A DNA stretch of 64,000 nucleotides from Haematobia irritans (Eukaryota; Arthropoda; Insecta; Diptera; Muscidae), in NCBI RefSeq assembly GCF_050003625.1, contig NC_134398.1, forward strand, positions 104,507,253-104,571,252, written 5' to 3'. A program made the translations under genes and the position numbers. Below are positions 10,973 to 21,959 of the stretch, in pieces (positions within the stretch are counted from its first letter, which is position 1; each line of letters opens with the position of its first letter). A model generated the notes under the pieces. It saw only the letters and a list, made by a program, of their open reading frames with translations. It searched no databases and was not told the DNA's origin.

Positions 10973-11935
10973 CACCCTCAAAAAAAAATCGCTTTTCTAA
11001 CATATGTCCCAAACATATTTTGCAGGAAGCACATATATTATTGGATATTGCCGAAACATTATTATTATATATAGCATAGTTTGCAGCGCCCACGAGCCCA
11101 TGCAAACATAACATTATTTAACAGAAACATACATTTGTTGGCCACGTGGAGCAGTGGTTAGCATACGTTCCGATTTCTTTTAACGAACCAAGAAAAAAAA
11201 TTGTGCCCATAATGCCAAAATGATAACTAAAACGCATGTCCACACATACATAAAATGCTGCTCTTAAGACGAAAACACACGCTGTTTTTTTTTTCTTCAA
11301 ATGTCTATTCTCTTAGGTTAGGTTAGGTTAGGTCTATTCTCTTGGTTCCGAATGTCTATTCCCTTTACTCATTCTAATATGAGTAATATTCGAATTAAAT
11401 AATATTTAGACTTAAGGATATCAAATTTTTGGCCTTATCATAAAACAGTTTTCCGAAACAACATACAAGCGGTTTCACAGAAATTGCTCTCTTTTCATTC
11501 TCTCGCTGTGTTATGTTGATATCTTCCGTCAACCCTCCCGGTTTCCATCTCTATTTCTTTCTCTATACTCTCTCTCTCTCTCTCTGTCGCTCTCTGAATA
11601 AAATACACAAATGAGGGGTGTTCAGGTTTTTTAAATGCAAAATTGGAAGAAATACGTCATGTTTATATTGACCAAATTTTGACCGTATCACCCTTTATAT
11701 ATGTTTATTCGAAATTTGTAAATTTATATATGTTTACATTCACACATATTATTTTCATAAAACATTCATGCCCCAAACATAATATATTCTAACATATTAA
11801 CATATGTGTACCAAACATTTAGGTTAGTTTAGGAACATTACATGTTTGCACTTAAATATATTGTTTTTAAAAATTGTGCCCGAAACACATTTTGTTTATA
11901 TCGGAACATATGAAAAACGTATTTTTCTAACAGTG
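10973..11935 (-). mobile_element. Element F, copy 2, inverted
   Basis: It starts CACCCTCAAAAAAAAATCGC and ends in CTAACAGTG, so it is F1 in reverse. It shares the CTCTCT run, the ATATGTTTAC blocks and the TTTTTCTAACAG terminus. It carries inserts absent from F1: a SINE-like A box GAGCAGTGGTTAGC at about 11149 and a TTAGGTTAGG run at 11313-11332. The flanks are CA and TG rather than TA/TA, so either the site has mutated or the ends were rearranged. Confidence 0.8.
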
Positions 11936-12029
11936 TGCGGTTTATCTCCCAGACCTATATCAATGTTACTCCACAAATGTTTATGATTTCTAATTCAGTA
12001 AGGGTGGTTTAGGGTATGATATAGTCGGC

Positions 12030-13140
12030 CCGTCCGACTTTCTACTTTACTTACTTGTTTTTTAAATAATTCTGTAACTTTTGAACGGATAAAGATATCA
12101 ACATAATATTTTTTGCATGTGAAAGCTGAAGTGTTTTCCTCTAAGTTTTGAAAGTTGGTCACCTCGGGGGTATGAATAATTTTTTTTGCTGTCAACTCCG
12201 CAATTTTGAACCGATTTCTATGATTTTTTCTTTTATGGGTAGAGCTTGTAAGGTGTGTGTGCACAAAGGCCTGAACAAGCATATTCGAAGTAATCGATGT
12301 TCTAGTGAAGGCAATACACTCCACGAATACTTCGATTAATGAATAGAACAGAAATACTGTAAAGCGATTACAGTGTCAAGCATTACAGATCCATCACATT
12401 CAAAAGGAATCGTTGTACAGTTCTTTTCAATACTTTGGTTCTGTTGTAATCGTCACGATACCAGTAAAACATAACATTTTTAGTGTAGAATACTTTGCTT
12501 TAGCAAAGACGAAACTTCGCATGCGACACGAAGTAACTATCAACCGAAAAATAAACACAATCGCCGCGGGTCTTTGCTTTTTATTGTATGCTTTTTGCTT
12601 TTTTATTGTATTGTATGTAGCGGGTATTTGCTTTTTATTGTATGTGCCAACAACAAACAAAATAGGAATGGAGTGTGTGTGTAGCATACTCTTATAGTTG
12701 AGAGAACGAAATAACTTCATTTACACAGCAATGGAAATTATAAAACGAATGGAATTGGAATTCCGATTACATTCGAATACTTCAAAACATTGTTTGGGGC
12801 TTGCTTTATTGGGTTCTATTTGTGCTGTTTCACAATTTGTAAGGTTTATATTTTACTCGTTTGAGAAATGGACAATGAAGTTACTACTCGTATTGTGTGG
12901 CGTGGGCTTGTGTATTCGTTGCAGAGGTTTGGTGTGCAATTATCTTTTATCGTTCGCAAGATATAGGCCCCACAATTTATTTTTTTGCAAAATTGGGACA
13001 AGTGGGGTCAGTATTTTGAACCTAGAAGTTCCGTTTTGAGTGGATTCGTAATTTTTCTTCTTAACTGCATTCCCTACAATGTTCTACGAATTCTAGAATA
13101 AAACAATGTGTACCTATGTGCTTTAGATTAAAAGTTGTAA
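12030..13140 (+). repeat. Dispersed repeat J, copy 1 (interrupted)
   Basis: Two blocks, about 12030-12260 and 12920-13140, match the minus strand of 37500-37990. Shared landmarks are AACTTTTGAACGGATAAAGA, GTCACCTCGGGGGTATG, ATATAGGCCCCACAATTTA and GTGGATTCGTAATTTTTCTT. The 12270-12915 middle is absent from the other copy, so it is an insert or was lost there. That middle holds four copies of TTTATTGTATG near 12580-12640. No protein family is recognised. Confidence 0.7.
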
Positions 13141-14283
13141 AGTCCACTGTTCAATTTGACAACCTATTATTTGTAAGTTTTAATGAATTGTAAAATACAC
13201 TCCTGAATTATAACGATGTTTGAAAAAATGACATATAATTGAACGAAAGTTGCTCTCACTTACTTACTCTATCTCTCTCTCATATACCCGAAGGTACGAT
13301 TACCCCCGCCAAATAAATTGAATTTTAAATTGTTATTTAAAAACCGTTAATTGCGTTTTATTTGTTTTCCCCCTCGTTGATAAATTATTCTATTTAATCC
13401 CCCGCTTTTTCATTGGTCCTTCGAACTGGATAAAACCGCCCCAGATTTTAAATAAAATAATTTATCATTGAGCTTCTCTTTTTAGAGCCCGAAAGTCCAC
13501 TGGATTTGTCGGTATTTTTTGTCCCCTAAACTATTGGCCATTACCTTTGTTTAAAATATTCATCACACCAAGGTAAGGTTGCTGACATTTGTTAGTGTTG
13601 AAAATAAAGTAAACAAAAGTGCACGAATATCAATAAAATAAAAGAAATAATAAATACAAAGTCACTCTTTCGTTTGCCTGTGTGTTGTTGTTGTTTTTTT
13701 CATTTCATTTGCCCATATGCTTTGGTTTCTAACAAGCAAACGCAAACAACAGCTTGCATTGTTACCCCACTCCCGTCTCTCATATCCAGTAGTGTGGTTG
13801 ACTGTTATACGTACATACGTGTGTGTTGCATTCAATTGTACTACAGGTTGCATTGCATGTTCGAGTGAGTTGTAACTGAACATTACACAGTGGGTCCGAT
13901 AGGAATAAAAGTTCATAAAATAATATTGAAAATTATTTTACATTGGTAAATAAATATTAAAATTAATTATTTTAATTAATTAATTATAATTTATATTGAT
14001 ATCGAACTAACGCCCGTTTGAAATATTTTTGATTCTTGCACATTGTATCGTATACTAATACGTAGTTTTATTGCACAGTGGTGTTGGTAAGACAAACATT
14101 TAAATATTTTTTAATTTATGAAAAATATTCAAAAACATTAAATATTTGTTCATTGCCAATAATAAATAAATTTCGGCACTTGTTGAATTTTTTGAATCCC
14201 ATTTACGTTTTTTGTTGGAATTGTGTTCTACAACCCCGTTTTTTATTTCAAATTAATAATTTTTACTCGAGATTTCAATTTTA
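13141..14283. other. Sequence upstream of BEL1, possibly its LTR/leader
   Basis: No gene is seen. AATAAA-containing stretches (about 13603) and pyrimidine runs would suit a BEL/Pao LTR and leader ahead of gag. I cannot find a second LTR copy or a certain primer-binding site, so the LTR boundary is unresolved. Palindromic TTAATTAATTAATTA lies at about 13974. Confidence 0.35.
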
Positions 14284-14734
14284 TTGGGAGTAATAAAGTC
14301 TGATATCAAAAGTTTGATTAAAAGCGCAGATCGCTTAATTGATTTGGATGTGTTAGTGACTTCTGTCAAAGAGGATGATCACACCATCCACAGCCTCAAT
14401 ATTCATAAGCAGGAAATTATTCGACTTTGGGAGAATTTCCGTGAAATTTATGAGGAATTGTGTGACACAATGGGTTCTAGTGACGATATTGCCAAAGTTA
14501 AGGCAAAATATATCGCGACATATAAGACATATGTGCGTGGACGTTCAGAGACATGTTCTCTGCCCTATATAAGGATAATGAACACATCAGTGACATTCAA
14601 AAAATGTATTATCTGATGCAGAAGATGGAAGGTGAAGCCCGTGATATTATAAAGATATGTCCGATTACTAATGAGGGTTTTTAGATGGCTTGACAAATTT
14701 AGTCGACCGTTATGAGAACAAAAGGGTTCTTGTA

Positions 14735-16009
14735 ACAGATTGGCTAGTAAGTCCCCGGTCTAACAAAGAAAAACACATTTTTGGTCAAAATTCGTTTTTA
14801 TTATTCAACATAGTTCCCTTCAAGAGCGATACAACGATTATAACGACCTTCCAATTTTTTGATACCATTTTGGTAGTACTCCTTCGGTTTTGCCTCAAAA
14901 TAGGCCTCAGTTTCGGCGATCACCTCTTCATTGCAGCCAAAATTTTTCCCTGCGAGCATCCTTTTGAGGTCTGAGAACAAGAAAAAGTCGCTGGGGCCAC
15001 ATCTGGAGAATACGGTGGGTGGGGAAGCAATTCGAAGCCCAATTCATGAATTCTTGCAGTCGTTCTCAATGACTTGTGGCACGGTTCGTTGTCTTGGTGG
15101 AACAACACTTTTTTATTCTTCATATGGGGCCGTTTTGCCGCGATTTCAAACGCTCCAATAACGCCATATAATAGTCACTGTTGATGGTTTTTCCTTCCTC
15201 AAGATAATCGATAAAAATTATTCCATGCGCATCGCAAAAAATATGGGCCATTACTTTGCCTCCGGACTTTTGAGCCTTTCCACGCTTCGGAGACGGTTCA
15301 CCGGTCCCTGTCCACTCAGCCGACTGTCGATTGGACTCAGGAGTGTAGTGATGGAGCCATGTTTCATCCATTGTCACATATCGACGGAAAAACTCGGGTG
15401 TATTACGAGTTAACAGCTGAAAACACCGCTCAGAATCATCAACACTTTGTTGTTTTTGGTCAGATGTGAGCTCGCGTGGCACCCATTTTGCACAGAGCTT
15501 CCGCATATCCAAATATTGATGAATGATATGACCAACACGTTCCTTTGATATCTTTAAGGCCTCTGCTATCTCGATCAACTTCAGTTTAAGGTCATTCAAA
15601 ATCATTTTGTGAATTTTTTTGATGTTTTCGTCGGTAACCACCTCTTTTTGGCGTCCACTGTGTTCACCGTCCTCCGTGCTCATTTCACCACACTTGAATT
15701 TTGCATACCAATCAATTATTGTTGATTTCCCTGGGGCAGAGTCCGGAAACTCATTATCAAGCCAAGTTTTTGCTTCCACCGTATTTTTCCCCTTCAGAAA
15801 ACAGTATTTTATCAAAACACGAAATTGCTTTTTTCGATTTTTTTCACAATAACAAAAGTTGCTTCACAAAAGACGCTCTATCTCACAAACTAATTGACTT
15901 AATTTTGACACGAATCATTTGAAGGTTGGTACTATATAGAAATAATATATACATTTAATACTAGCGACGCCATCTATGCGTCAGACCGGGGACTTATCAG
16001 CCAACCTGT
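14735..16009 (-). mobile_element. Himar1-like mariner, copy 2, complete ends
   Basis: It is 1275 bp, close to the usual size of 1.28-1.3 kb. Both terminal repeats are present: ACAGATTGGCTAGTAAGTCC at the 14735 end with two changes from the consensus, and ACAGGTTGGCTGATAAGTCC read inward from 16009. TA flanks both sides (14733-14734 and 16010-16011). Removing the element and one TA restores BEL1 gag, which proves the insertion order. With both ends kept it could be moved in trans by an active transposase. Confidence 0.95.
14920..15858 (-). pseudogene. Mariner transposase (DD34D) pseudogene, copy 2
   Basis: The longest surviving frame (15120-15815, 231 codons) covers both N-terminal DNA-binding helix-turn-helix regions and the first catalytic Asp in VTMDETWLHHY. 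The start is lost: ATG is changed to ATC and the first codons are shifted. The frame stops in the linker region after ALLERLKS. It reopens at 15123 with KVLFHQDNEPCHK, which keeps the second Asp but has Ala changed to Glu after it. A single missing base in the run of Cs at about 14999 turns the APSDFF block into APATF. This removes the third Asp from the frame. The protein would be inactive even if translated. Confidence 0.92.
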
Positions 16010-16779
16010 TAAACGCCCAACTCAAGATTTTATTCAATCTTGCACATCTTTTAAAAGAATTTGGTCCCTCTATTAAGCAATTGCAGCGTACTATGAGCGA
16101 CTGCATAACTAATTTGTCCCTTTTGGGCATTGATACGAAGAATTTGGACATTATATTTGTATTCATATGTCCCAGCCGTCTTCCTGAAGTTACCCCAGGA
16201 CATTGCGAGCAATCTGACCTACCTAAATGGGAAACAATGGAAAAGTTTTTGACTGCTGGGTATCAGACCCTTGAGTCCATCTTTGACATTAAAGGCGCCC
16301 ATAATATTTCGACATCTTCTGGTCCGAGTTATGTCAAAAACCCTACGAGCCCAAAGAGAAAGTCAATTACTAATAATAATGGTAACAGAACTTTTAAGAG
16401 CTTCTCTAATCCTCAGCAGAAATGTCCTCTTTGTTCCGAATCGCATCCCTTTCGATTATGCGAAGAATTTTTTCGAATGTCGGTTGACAATCGATTGGAA
16501 ACCGTCAAACGACTCAAATGTTGCACAAATTGTCTAGCATCGTCGCACACTTTTAGCAATTGCTCAAATATATGTTTCTTCTGCAAACAAAGACATCATT
16601 CTCACTTGCATAGAAGGGAATCTTCGACACAAGTAAGTCGAGATTCGAGCTCACGACCTGGAATGAGAAATCCAGCCCGATCAGCTTCTGACGATGTTCC
16701 TTCTATATCAGAGGCTGCCCGTTCGTTGCAAACTTTTGCAACTGCTATGGAAACATCACAGTTTTCTACAGTTTTGTTT

Positions 16780-18908
16780 TTTTGGAACTACTGCGGTAGA
16801 TTTGTGTTGTCATGGCGTAAAGTGTTTGGCTAGGGCATTGATCGATCCTGCCTCGCAAGCAACTTTCACTTCCAGAAAGTTGCAACAGAAACTTGCTTTG
16901 CCGATATTCCCAGTTACTTCTGCGAATATTGCTGGCCTAAACGGCACGATATCGGCGAAGTCTACTAGTGTTTGTAGGATCTCTTTGTGCTCCCCTATTG
17001 ACCCAACTTTTGAGTTGTCGACAGATGCGTATGTGGTTGGTGTGAAGAATTATACCGTCGAACGATTTATCGTAATGATAATGGTCGATATGTTGTTTCA
17101 CTGCCTTTTAAGCGTGAATATCCCAAAGATTTGCAAATTGGTTTGTCCCGAAACAATGTCATTTCTCAATTTAAGCGAAATGAGTCGCGGTTAATAAGAA
17201 ATCCCGAGCTGAAGATTCGGTATGATAGGGTGCTACGCTGATTTGGGACATATTACCATATTTGATAGGAATAAGGTAAATTTTTCTAATACTGTGTATT
17301 ATTTACCCCATCACGCTGTTTTCAAGCCTGACAGCGCCCCCACTAAATTACGTGTGGTATTTAATTGTATACTAGACCCGTTCTACAAGCAAATCTAATT
17401 GTTTTGATTCTCCGATGGAGATTATTTAGATTTGTCTTCAATGCTGACATCGAGAAGATGTATAGACAAATTCTGATTCACCCCGATCAAGCTTCATATC
17501 AGCGAATTGTTTTCCGTTTAGCCCCTGATGATATGATTCGAGATTTCGAATTGAACACGGTCACATTTGGTGTGAACTGTGCCCCATATTTAGCTATTCG
17601 GACAATACTTATACTAGCTGATGACGTTGAAAGTGAGTTCCCGACTGCTGCGGAGATAATACGTTCGCAGATGTATGTCGCCGACATTTTGGCAGGAGCA
17701 CACAGTTTAGACGATGCCACGAAGAGCCGTGATGAACTTATAGAAGTTCTAGGTTCTGCTGGGTTTAATATACGAAAATGGACCTCTAATGTGCAAGGTT
17801 TTTTGTTAGATTTATCCCCCGAATATTTATTGGATAATGACTTTTTGAATATTTCCAATGAGAGTACCAGCAAGACTCTGGGTTTACGTTGGAACGCTGG
17901 AAAATATGTTTTCTTTTTCAAGTTGGTTTCAGCCCCTACTAGATCTTCCGTCACCAAACGAGCTGTTTTCTGAGATTGCTAAATTATTTGACCCAGTCGG
18001 TTGGCTGGCTTCTAAGATTATAATGCAACAAATTTGGAAAGACAAAACAGATTGGGACGAATGTTTGAAATCCATGACATTGAATAGATGGTTTGTGTTT
18101 TTGGACGACTATAGTTAAATCGAACGGATAGAAATCTTACGATGGGTTGGTTTCAGCCCAGACCATGAAGTTCAGCTTCATGCATTTTGTGATGCTTCTG
18201 AAAAAGCATATGCGGCTTCACTATACATCCGAATTAAAAACGCCCCTGGTGATAATGTCACATATATAAACTCACAGCACGAACTAAGGTAGCACAAATC
18301 AAGGTTGAATCCTTGCCCGTTTAGAGCCCTGCGGTGCAAATAGTGTCAATATCGTTGACACTATTCGTTGCAAGCTGAGTCTCCCAGAAATTGAGACATT
18401 CTATTGGACTGATTCGACAATAGTCTTGTCGTGGCTTCAGAAGCCCCCGTGCCACTGGCCTACGTTTGTTGCTAATCGACTAGCTAATGTCTCTACTAAA
18501 ATCGGTACTAATAATTGGCATCATGTTTTACCACACGATAATCCCTCTGATATGGCCTCTAGAGGTTCTTCAGCGCGCGATCTTCTAACGAATAACCTTT
18601 GGTGCAGAGGTCCAGCGTGGTTATGTCGCCCTCGCTTCGAATGGCCAAAATCGAATTTTAGAATCATGACAAACCGATTCAAGTCAATTTGAAACAATTA
18701 TCCCCTCCTGAGGATATTTTGGCCCGTTTCTCTGATTTATCAAGAGCCCTGAGAGTTTTGGCATATGTATTCAGATTCTTTCATCGAATACAACCGAAAT
18801 TTAAATCGTCACAGACGCATTCATCCTTCAATTTGGAACAGGGTGAAATCAACTTTGTTAAAGGCCGTCTTGTTGTCCTCTGCCAGCGTCGTCATTTTCC
18901 TTAATATG
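16780..18908 (+). pseudogene. BEL1 protease, reverse transcriptase and RNase H remains
   Basis: Order: a retropepsin-like ARALIDPASQATF (about 16835), linker pieces to 17240, a reverse transcriptase at 17365-17960, then RNase H remains and the start of the integrase region to 18908. In the RT the FNADIEKMYRQI block and the TFGVNCAP block are clear. The catalytic YVDD box has become YVAD (about 17680), which loses an essential Asp. RNase H keeps HAFCDASEKAYAASLYIR (about 18185) and a second acidic motif, WTDSTIVLSWL (about 18410). Stops and shifts occur at about 17238, 17965, 18117 and 18295. The gag-linked order protease-RT-RNase H-integrase is that of BEL/Pao. A LINE fragment cuts the frame at 18909. 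Confidence 0.88.
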
Positions 18909-18909
18909 T

Positions 18910-19290
18910 CGCTGCCTGATAGGCGATTTTGCAAAAACTATTGGCGCGAAGTATTGTATGAGCTGTCATGATGCGGAGGAAAAAGAATCAATTAAACACC
19001 TCTTGTGTGAGTGTCCTGCATTTTGTGTAAAGCGCAAGCAACTTTTAGGAGCATATAGCTTCAGATTACTGGTGGATCTGGAAAACGTTAACTTAAGCAG
19101 TCTGCTAATGTTTTTGGAACAATCTGGTTGGTTCAACAAAGAAAAATAATCAAGAAGGTTCAGCGGTTAAAACTAGAAGTGCCCATATGTAATAGGTACT
19201 TTTAGTTCATGTGGTATCACAATGGACTGAATAGTCTAAGTGAGCCTGAATCTTAATCGGGCTGCCACTTTAACCTAACCTAACCTAACC
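18910..19290 (+). mobile_element. 5'-truncated LINE 3' end inserted in BEL1
   Basis: It encodes the last part of a non-LTR ORF2, with the zinc-knuckle motif MSCHDAEEKESIKHLLCECP (18958-19020) and a stop at 19147-19149. A 3' UTR follows and ends in a TAACC repeat. TTAATATGT flanks it on both sides (18901-18909 and 19291-19299), a target-site duplication of 9 or more bases. The same 3' end finishes the larger LINE at 49942. Severe 5' truncation is usual for target-primed reverse transcription. Confidence 0.9.
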
Positions 19291-19299
19291 TTAATATGT

Positions 19300-19520
19300 A
19301 GCGCTGGAGAACAATGCGCAGTTATCTCGAAAGAGCCCTTTGTTGAATTTCAATCCAGAAGATTTCAATTCAGAAGATTAACCCACATTTTATCCCAGAA
19401 ATAAGACATTGAATAAAATAGAATTCCAAAACGAACAAGAAAAGGTGTGTGAAATCATTCAACAAGTGGCAGCTGGGCGCAATAACATTGGTCCTATCGA
19501 TCCTCAAGAGAAATCAGCGA
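19300..19520 (+). pseudogene. BEL1 pol continuation after the LINE
   Basis: In the frame entering at the duplicated site, VALENNAQLSRKSPLLNFNP matches the pre-integrase region of BEL pol. BEL2 has PTEYNCLSRRQTLPSNS at the equivalent place. It degenerates after about 19380 and no integrase core follows, so the 3' half and 3' LTR of BEL1 are missing here. Confidence 0.6.
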
Positions 19521-20745
19521 CATAGTGAGAAGGTATGTACATTTCTTTGTACAATAAAATATACTGGCCCATATAGACATTCTGGAAAGAGCAGTTTGCG
19601 TTAATTTTGAACTTGTCAAAAGAAAAAACAATATTTGGCTCGCTTGGTTTGTCTAAAATATTTCCGACATATTGGCACGGTTGCACCACTGTTTGTTGTT
19701 TATGTTTTTAGCTTGGCTCTGTGGCGTAATTGGCGCATTATTTTAAGAAATAAGTCAGCATAAATATTGAGAGAAAAATACTCCGAAAAATCGAAATTTT
19801 GGTGAAACCATTATTCGGTTTTTTTTTGTCTCTGCCTCAGTTATTCTTTGGTGTCTAGAATTTTGTGGTTGCTTTTTATTCAGCAACGCCATAGAATTGC
19901 TTCTAATACATTCGGTCGTAGTTAGTTGTTGTCAAAGTAGTTGACGTCGTTGTGCTGCTTTAGCAGACCGAGAAGTTTGGCTCCATACAAATTGTGCGCT
20001 TTAGAATTTTGTTGACAGTAGTTGACTGTCGTGGTCGTCAAAGTTGTTGACGTCGTTACTCTGCCTTTATATTCCGACCGCTGTTGGCTTGTTGCAAGCA
20101 TTACATTACAAAAATTTTTAAGAGAAGAAGGAACATTTAAGAGCATAGCATTTTTTCCCACACCAAAGCACTACGCAGCTTATGTTTACCTTTTTTTATA
20201 TTTTGGCTCGTTGATAAAGTGCAAATAATTACTTTGACTTGCTTTACACACATTTGCTATATTTTATAGTTGGCTATTTCAACCCTTTGGTAAAGCGAAA
20301 ATAATTGGTTTGATTTACTTTAAATCATTTGGAAGTATAGTGTTTTCATTATTTACGCTGAACCAAAATAAAGGAATTTGGAGATTCTTTTTTTATATGA
20401 ATATTTATGTATTGCATGCGTTGTGGAAAATTATTGTCTCTTTTGGAATGTGCAGCAGCTAAAATTGTGGAATATAAATATTCGATTGTTTTGAAAAACA
20501 ACAAATATTCTAGTCGGCAATAATTTTGTGCAAAAACACTTTTCTTTGTGCCGGTATTAAAGTGAATAAGAAAGCACGGTGAAATAAGCGATTTTATTTG
20601 AATAATTTATTGATAATTCATTTTGAGATATTGGATGTAATAAAATAGTTGGCTCATAATCTGCCTCCGTGAATTCAGTGTAAGGCATACAACTGATTTT
20701 ATAGATATTGTTGTCCCGTACACGGTAAAAAAAATAATTGTCGAA
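19521..20745. other. Sequence upstream of BEL2 gag, possible LTR/leader
   Basis: No gene is recognised. Two near-copies of GTTGACGTCGTT lie at about 19941 and 20047, separated by 106 bases, within a stretch (19920-20060) repeating GTAGTTGAC-like words. It could be the 5' LTR/leader of BEL2. I could find neither a matching 3' LTR nor a clear primer-binding site. Confidence 0.35.
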
Positions 20746-21640
20746 ATGGGGTTGGTAGAGGAGTACTTAAGTCTATGCGACGACTTTGATGCTCATGCAA
20801 AAAGAATGAGCGAGGCTGACTCAAGTAACTATAATGACTCAACGATTGAGGCAGAAAAACATGGTTTGCTGGAATTGTGGGCAGAATTAAAAGATACACT
20901 CATAGAAAAAAGTCTGCTAAAAACTGCAGTCGATGTCTGCTGTTATATTTTTGTACTTCAGGACCAAATGAACAACAATTTATAAAATTGTTAGGTTATA
21001 AATTTTTAACCAAAGCCTATTTAAGAACCAAAAGTAGTTTTTGGTATATTTTTGCACTGCAATATACTTACAAGCTTCTAAATACGATCAGCAAACATTT
21101 TGTTTGCTGTTATGCCTCACTTCGATAAATATTCAGATTTTTGGTCAAATACTATAGATATTCATAAAATATTGTTTTAATTATGTTAGGATAGCTCCTA
21201 AGTTGACATTTTTATTTGTTTTAGCCAAAACAAAAAATGTTTTAGTGTAATCGAGCTTCAAAAATAGCAGGAAATGTTTGCTATTTCAGCAAACACCGAC
21301 TGCTGTCCCTTTTTCAGCAGACTTTCTGCTGTTTTAGCAGACTTTTCTGCTGTCCCTACTAACAAATTTCTTTGGGTGTAGTTATAAGAAATGTAATGCG
21401 GACCCAGATTGCAGCAAATCAAATAAAGCTGCTGTTAGAAAGCGAAAGGGTGAGATTCACACCAGTTACATGAACTGTATGACTATATTAGGTAACTGGA
21501 AGAGTAGATCAGTTGTTTCTCAAGTGGTGACCAAGACGAATTCATCGTCCATTAGTGTCCCTCCTTGTGACGCAGTAGTGTTCCATGGGGACTATGTGTC
21601 TTGGCCCAGCTTCCGCGACCTTTTTACTGCCATATATATT
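20746..21640 (+). pseudogene. BEL2 gag, N-terminal part
   Basis: The ATG at 20746 opens a frame rich in charged helix-forming residues (LVEEYLSLCDDFDAHAKRMS). A MITE breaks it at 20896. It resumes at 21381 with KKCNADPDCSKSNKAAVRK and reaches the diagnostic BEL gag block PCDAVVFHGDYVSWPSFRD at about 21570, then FTAIYIN. The foldback element then starts at 21641. The frame across the MITE is restored by removing it with one TA. Confidence 0.85.
20897..21378. mobile_element. 482-bp TA-flanked MITE (family I) in BEL2 gag
   Basis: TA lies at 20895-20896 and 21379-21380. The ends are CACTCATAGAAAAAAGTC and, in reverse, CACCCAAAGAAATTTG. Subterminal GTCTGCTAAAA/CAGCAGAC words occur near both ends: two at the left, and at least four in reverse at 21290-21355. 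Excision in silico restores the gag frame. It is non-coding and ends in the CAC-N4-AGAAA form shared by families A, B, D and G. Confidence 0.88.
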
Positions 21641-21959
21641 AATGTGTGTGAGAATAAATTTTAAAATTTAACTTTAACAGAGCAATTTTAACAGGTTAAC
21701 AGGGCTATGTTAACGGTTAACAGAGCTCTTTTATGTAAAAAAATTGCACATTTGAATTTAATTTTAGATTAAAACTTAAAAAATGGCGTTGTATGTGCAT
21801 TACAATTAAAAAAAAATCAATAATAATAGAAAACACAATGGGTAATAACTAACTTAAAGGAATATTAGGAATATATATCTCAGAACTGTTAAAGAATGGT
21901 TGTTTGCAAAAATAAGTGGTAATAAATTGATTTGTTGAAAGTATGAAATTGGAGATAGG

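Larger units (their letters stand above)
14284..16833 (+). pseudogene. BEL/Pao retrotransposon BEL1, gag, split by mariner
   Basis: The first part (14284-14616, continuing in another frame to about 14734) has the alpha-helical BEL gag N-terminus. The frame resumes after the mariner at 16012 with LKILFNLAHLLKEFGPS. It then runs through cysteine knuckles CPLCSESHPFRLC, CCTNCLASSHTFSNC and CFFCKQRHHSHLH at about 16425-16615. In a live element gag packages the RNA genome. Pairing the two sides of the mariner gives an uninterrupted BEL gag block, matching the undisturbed order in BEL2 (YDNKRVLINNQLRILFN). Internal frameshifts make it dead. Confidence 0.85.

Noticed and set aside
11313..11332. TTAGGTTAGGTTAGG run, the insect telomere motif
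   Set aside because: Only four units, and the same run forms the tail of the local SINE and LINE families (1104, 19275, 47440). It is a retroposon tail, not a telomere.
12413..13039. Overlapping frames of about 100 codons on both strands
   Set aside because: Low-complexity TTTTTATTGTATG repeats produce them. No domain, and the two strands are equally open.
19521..20745. A defined 5' LTR for BEL2
   Set aside because: I could find no matching 3' copy and no clear primer-binding site, so the boundary would be a guess.
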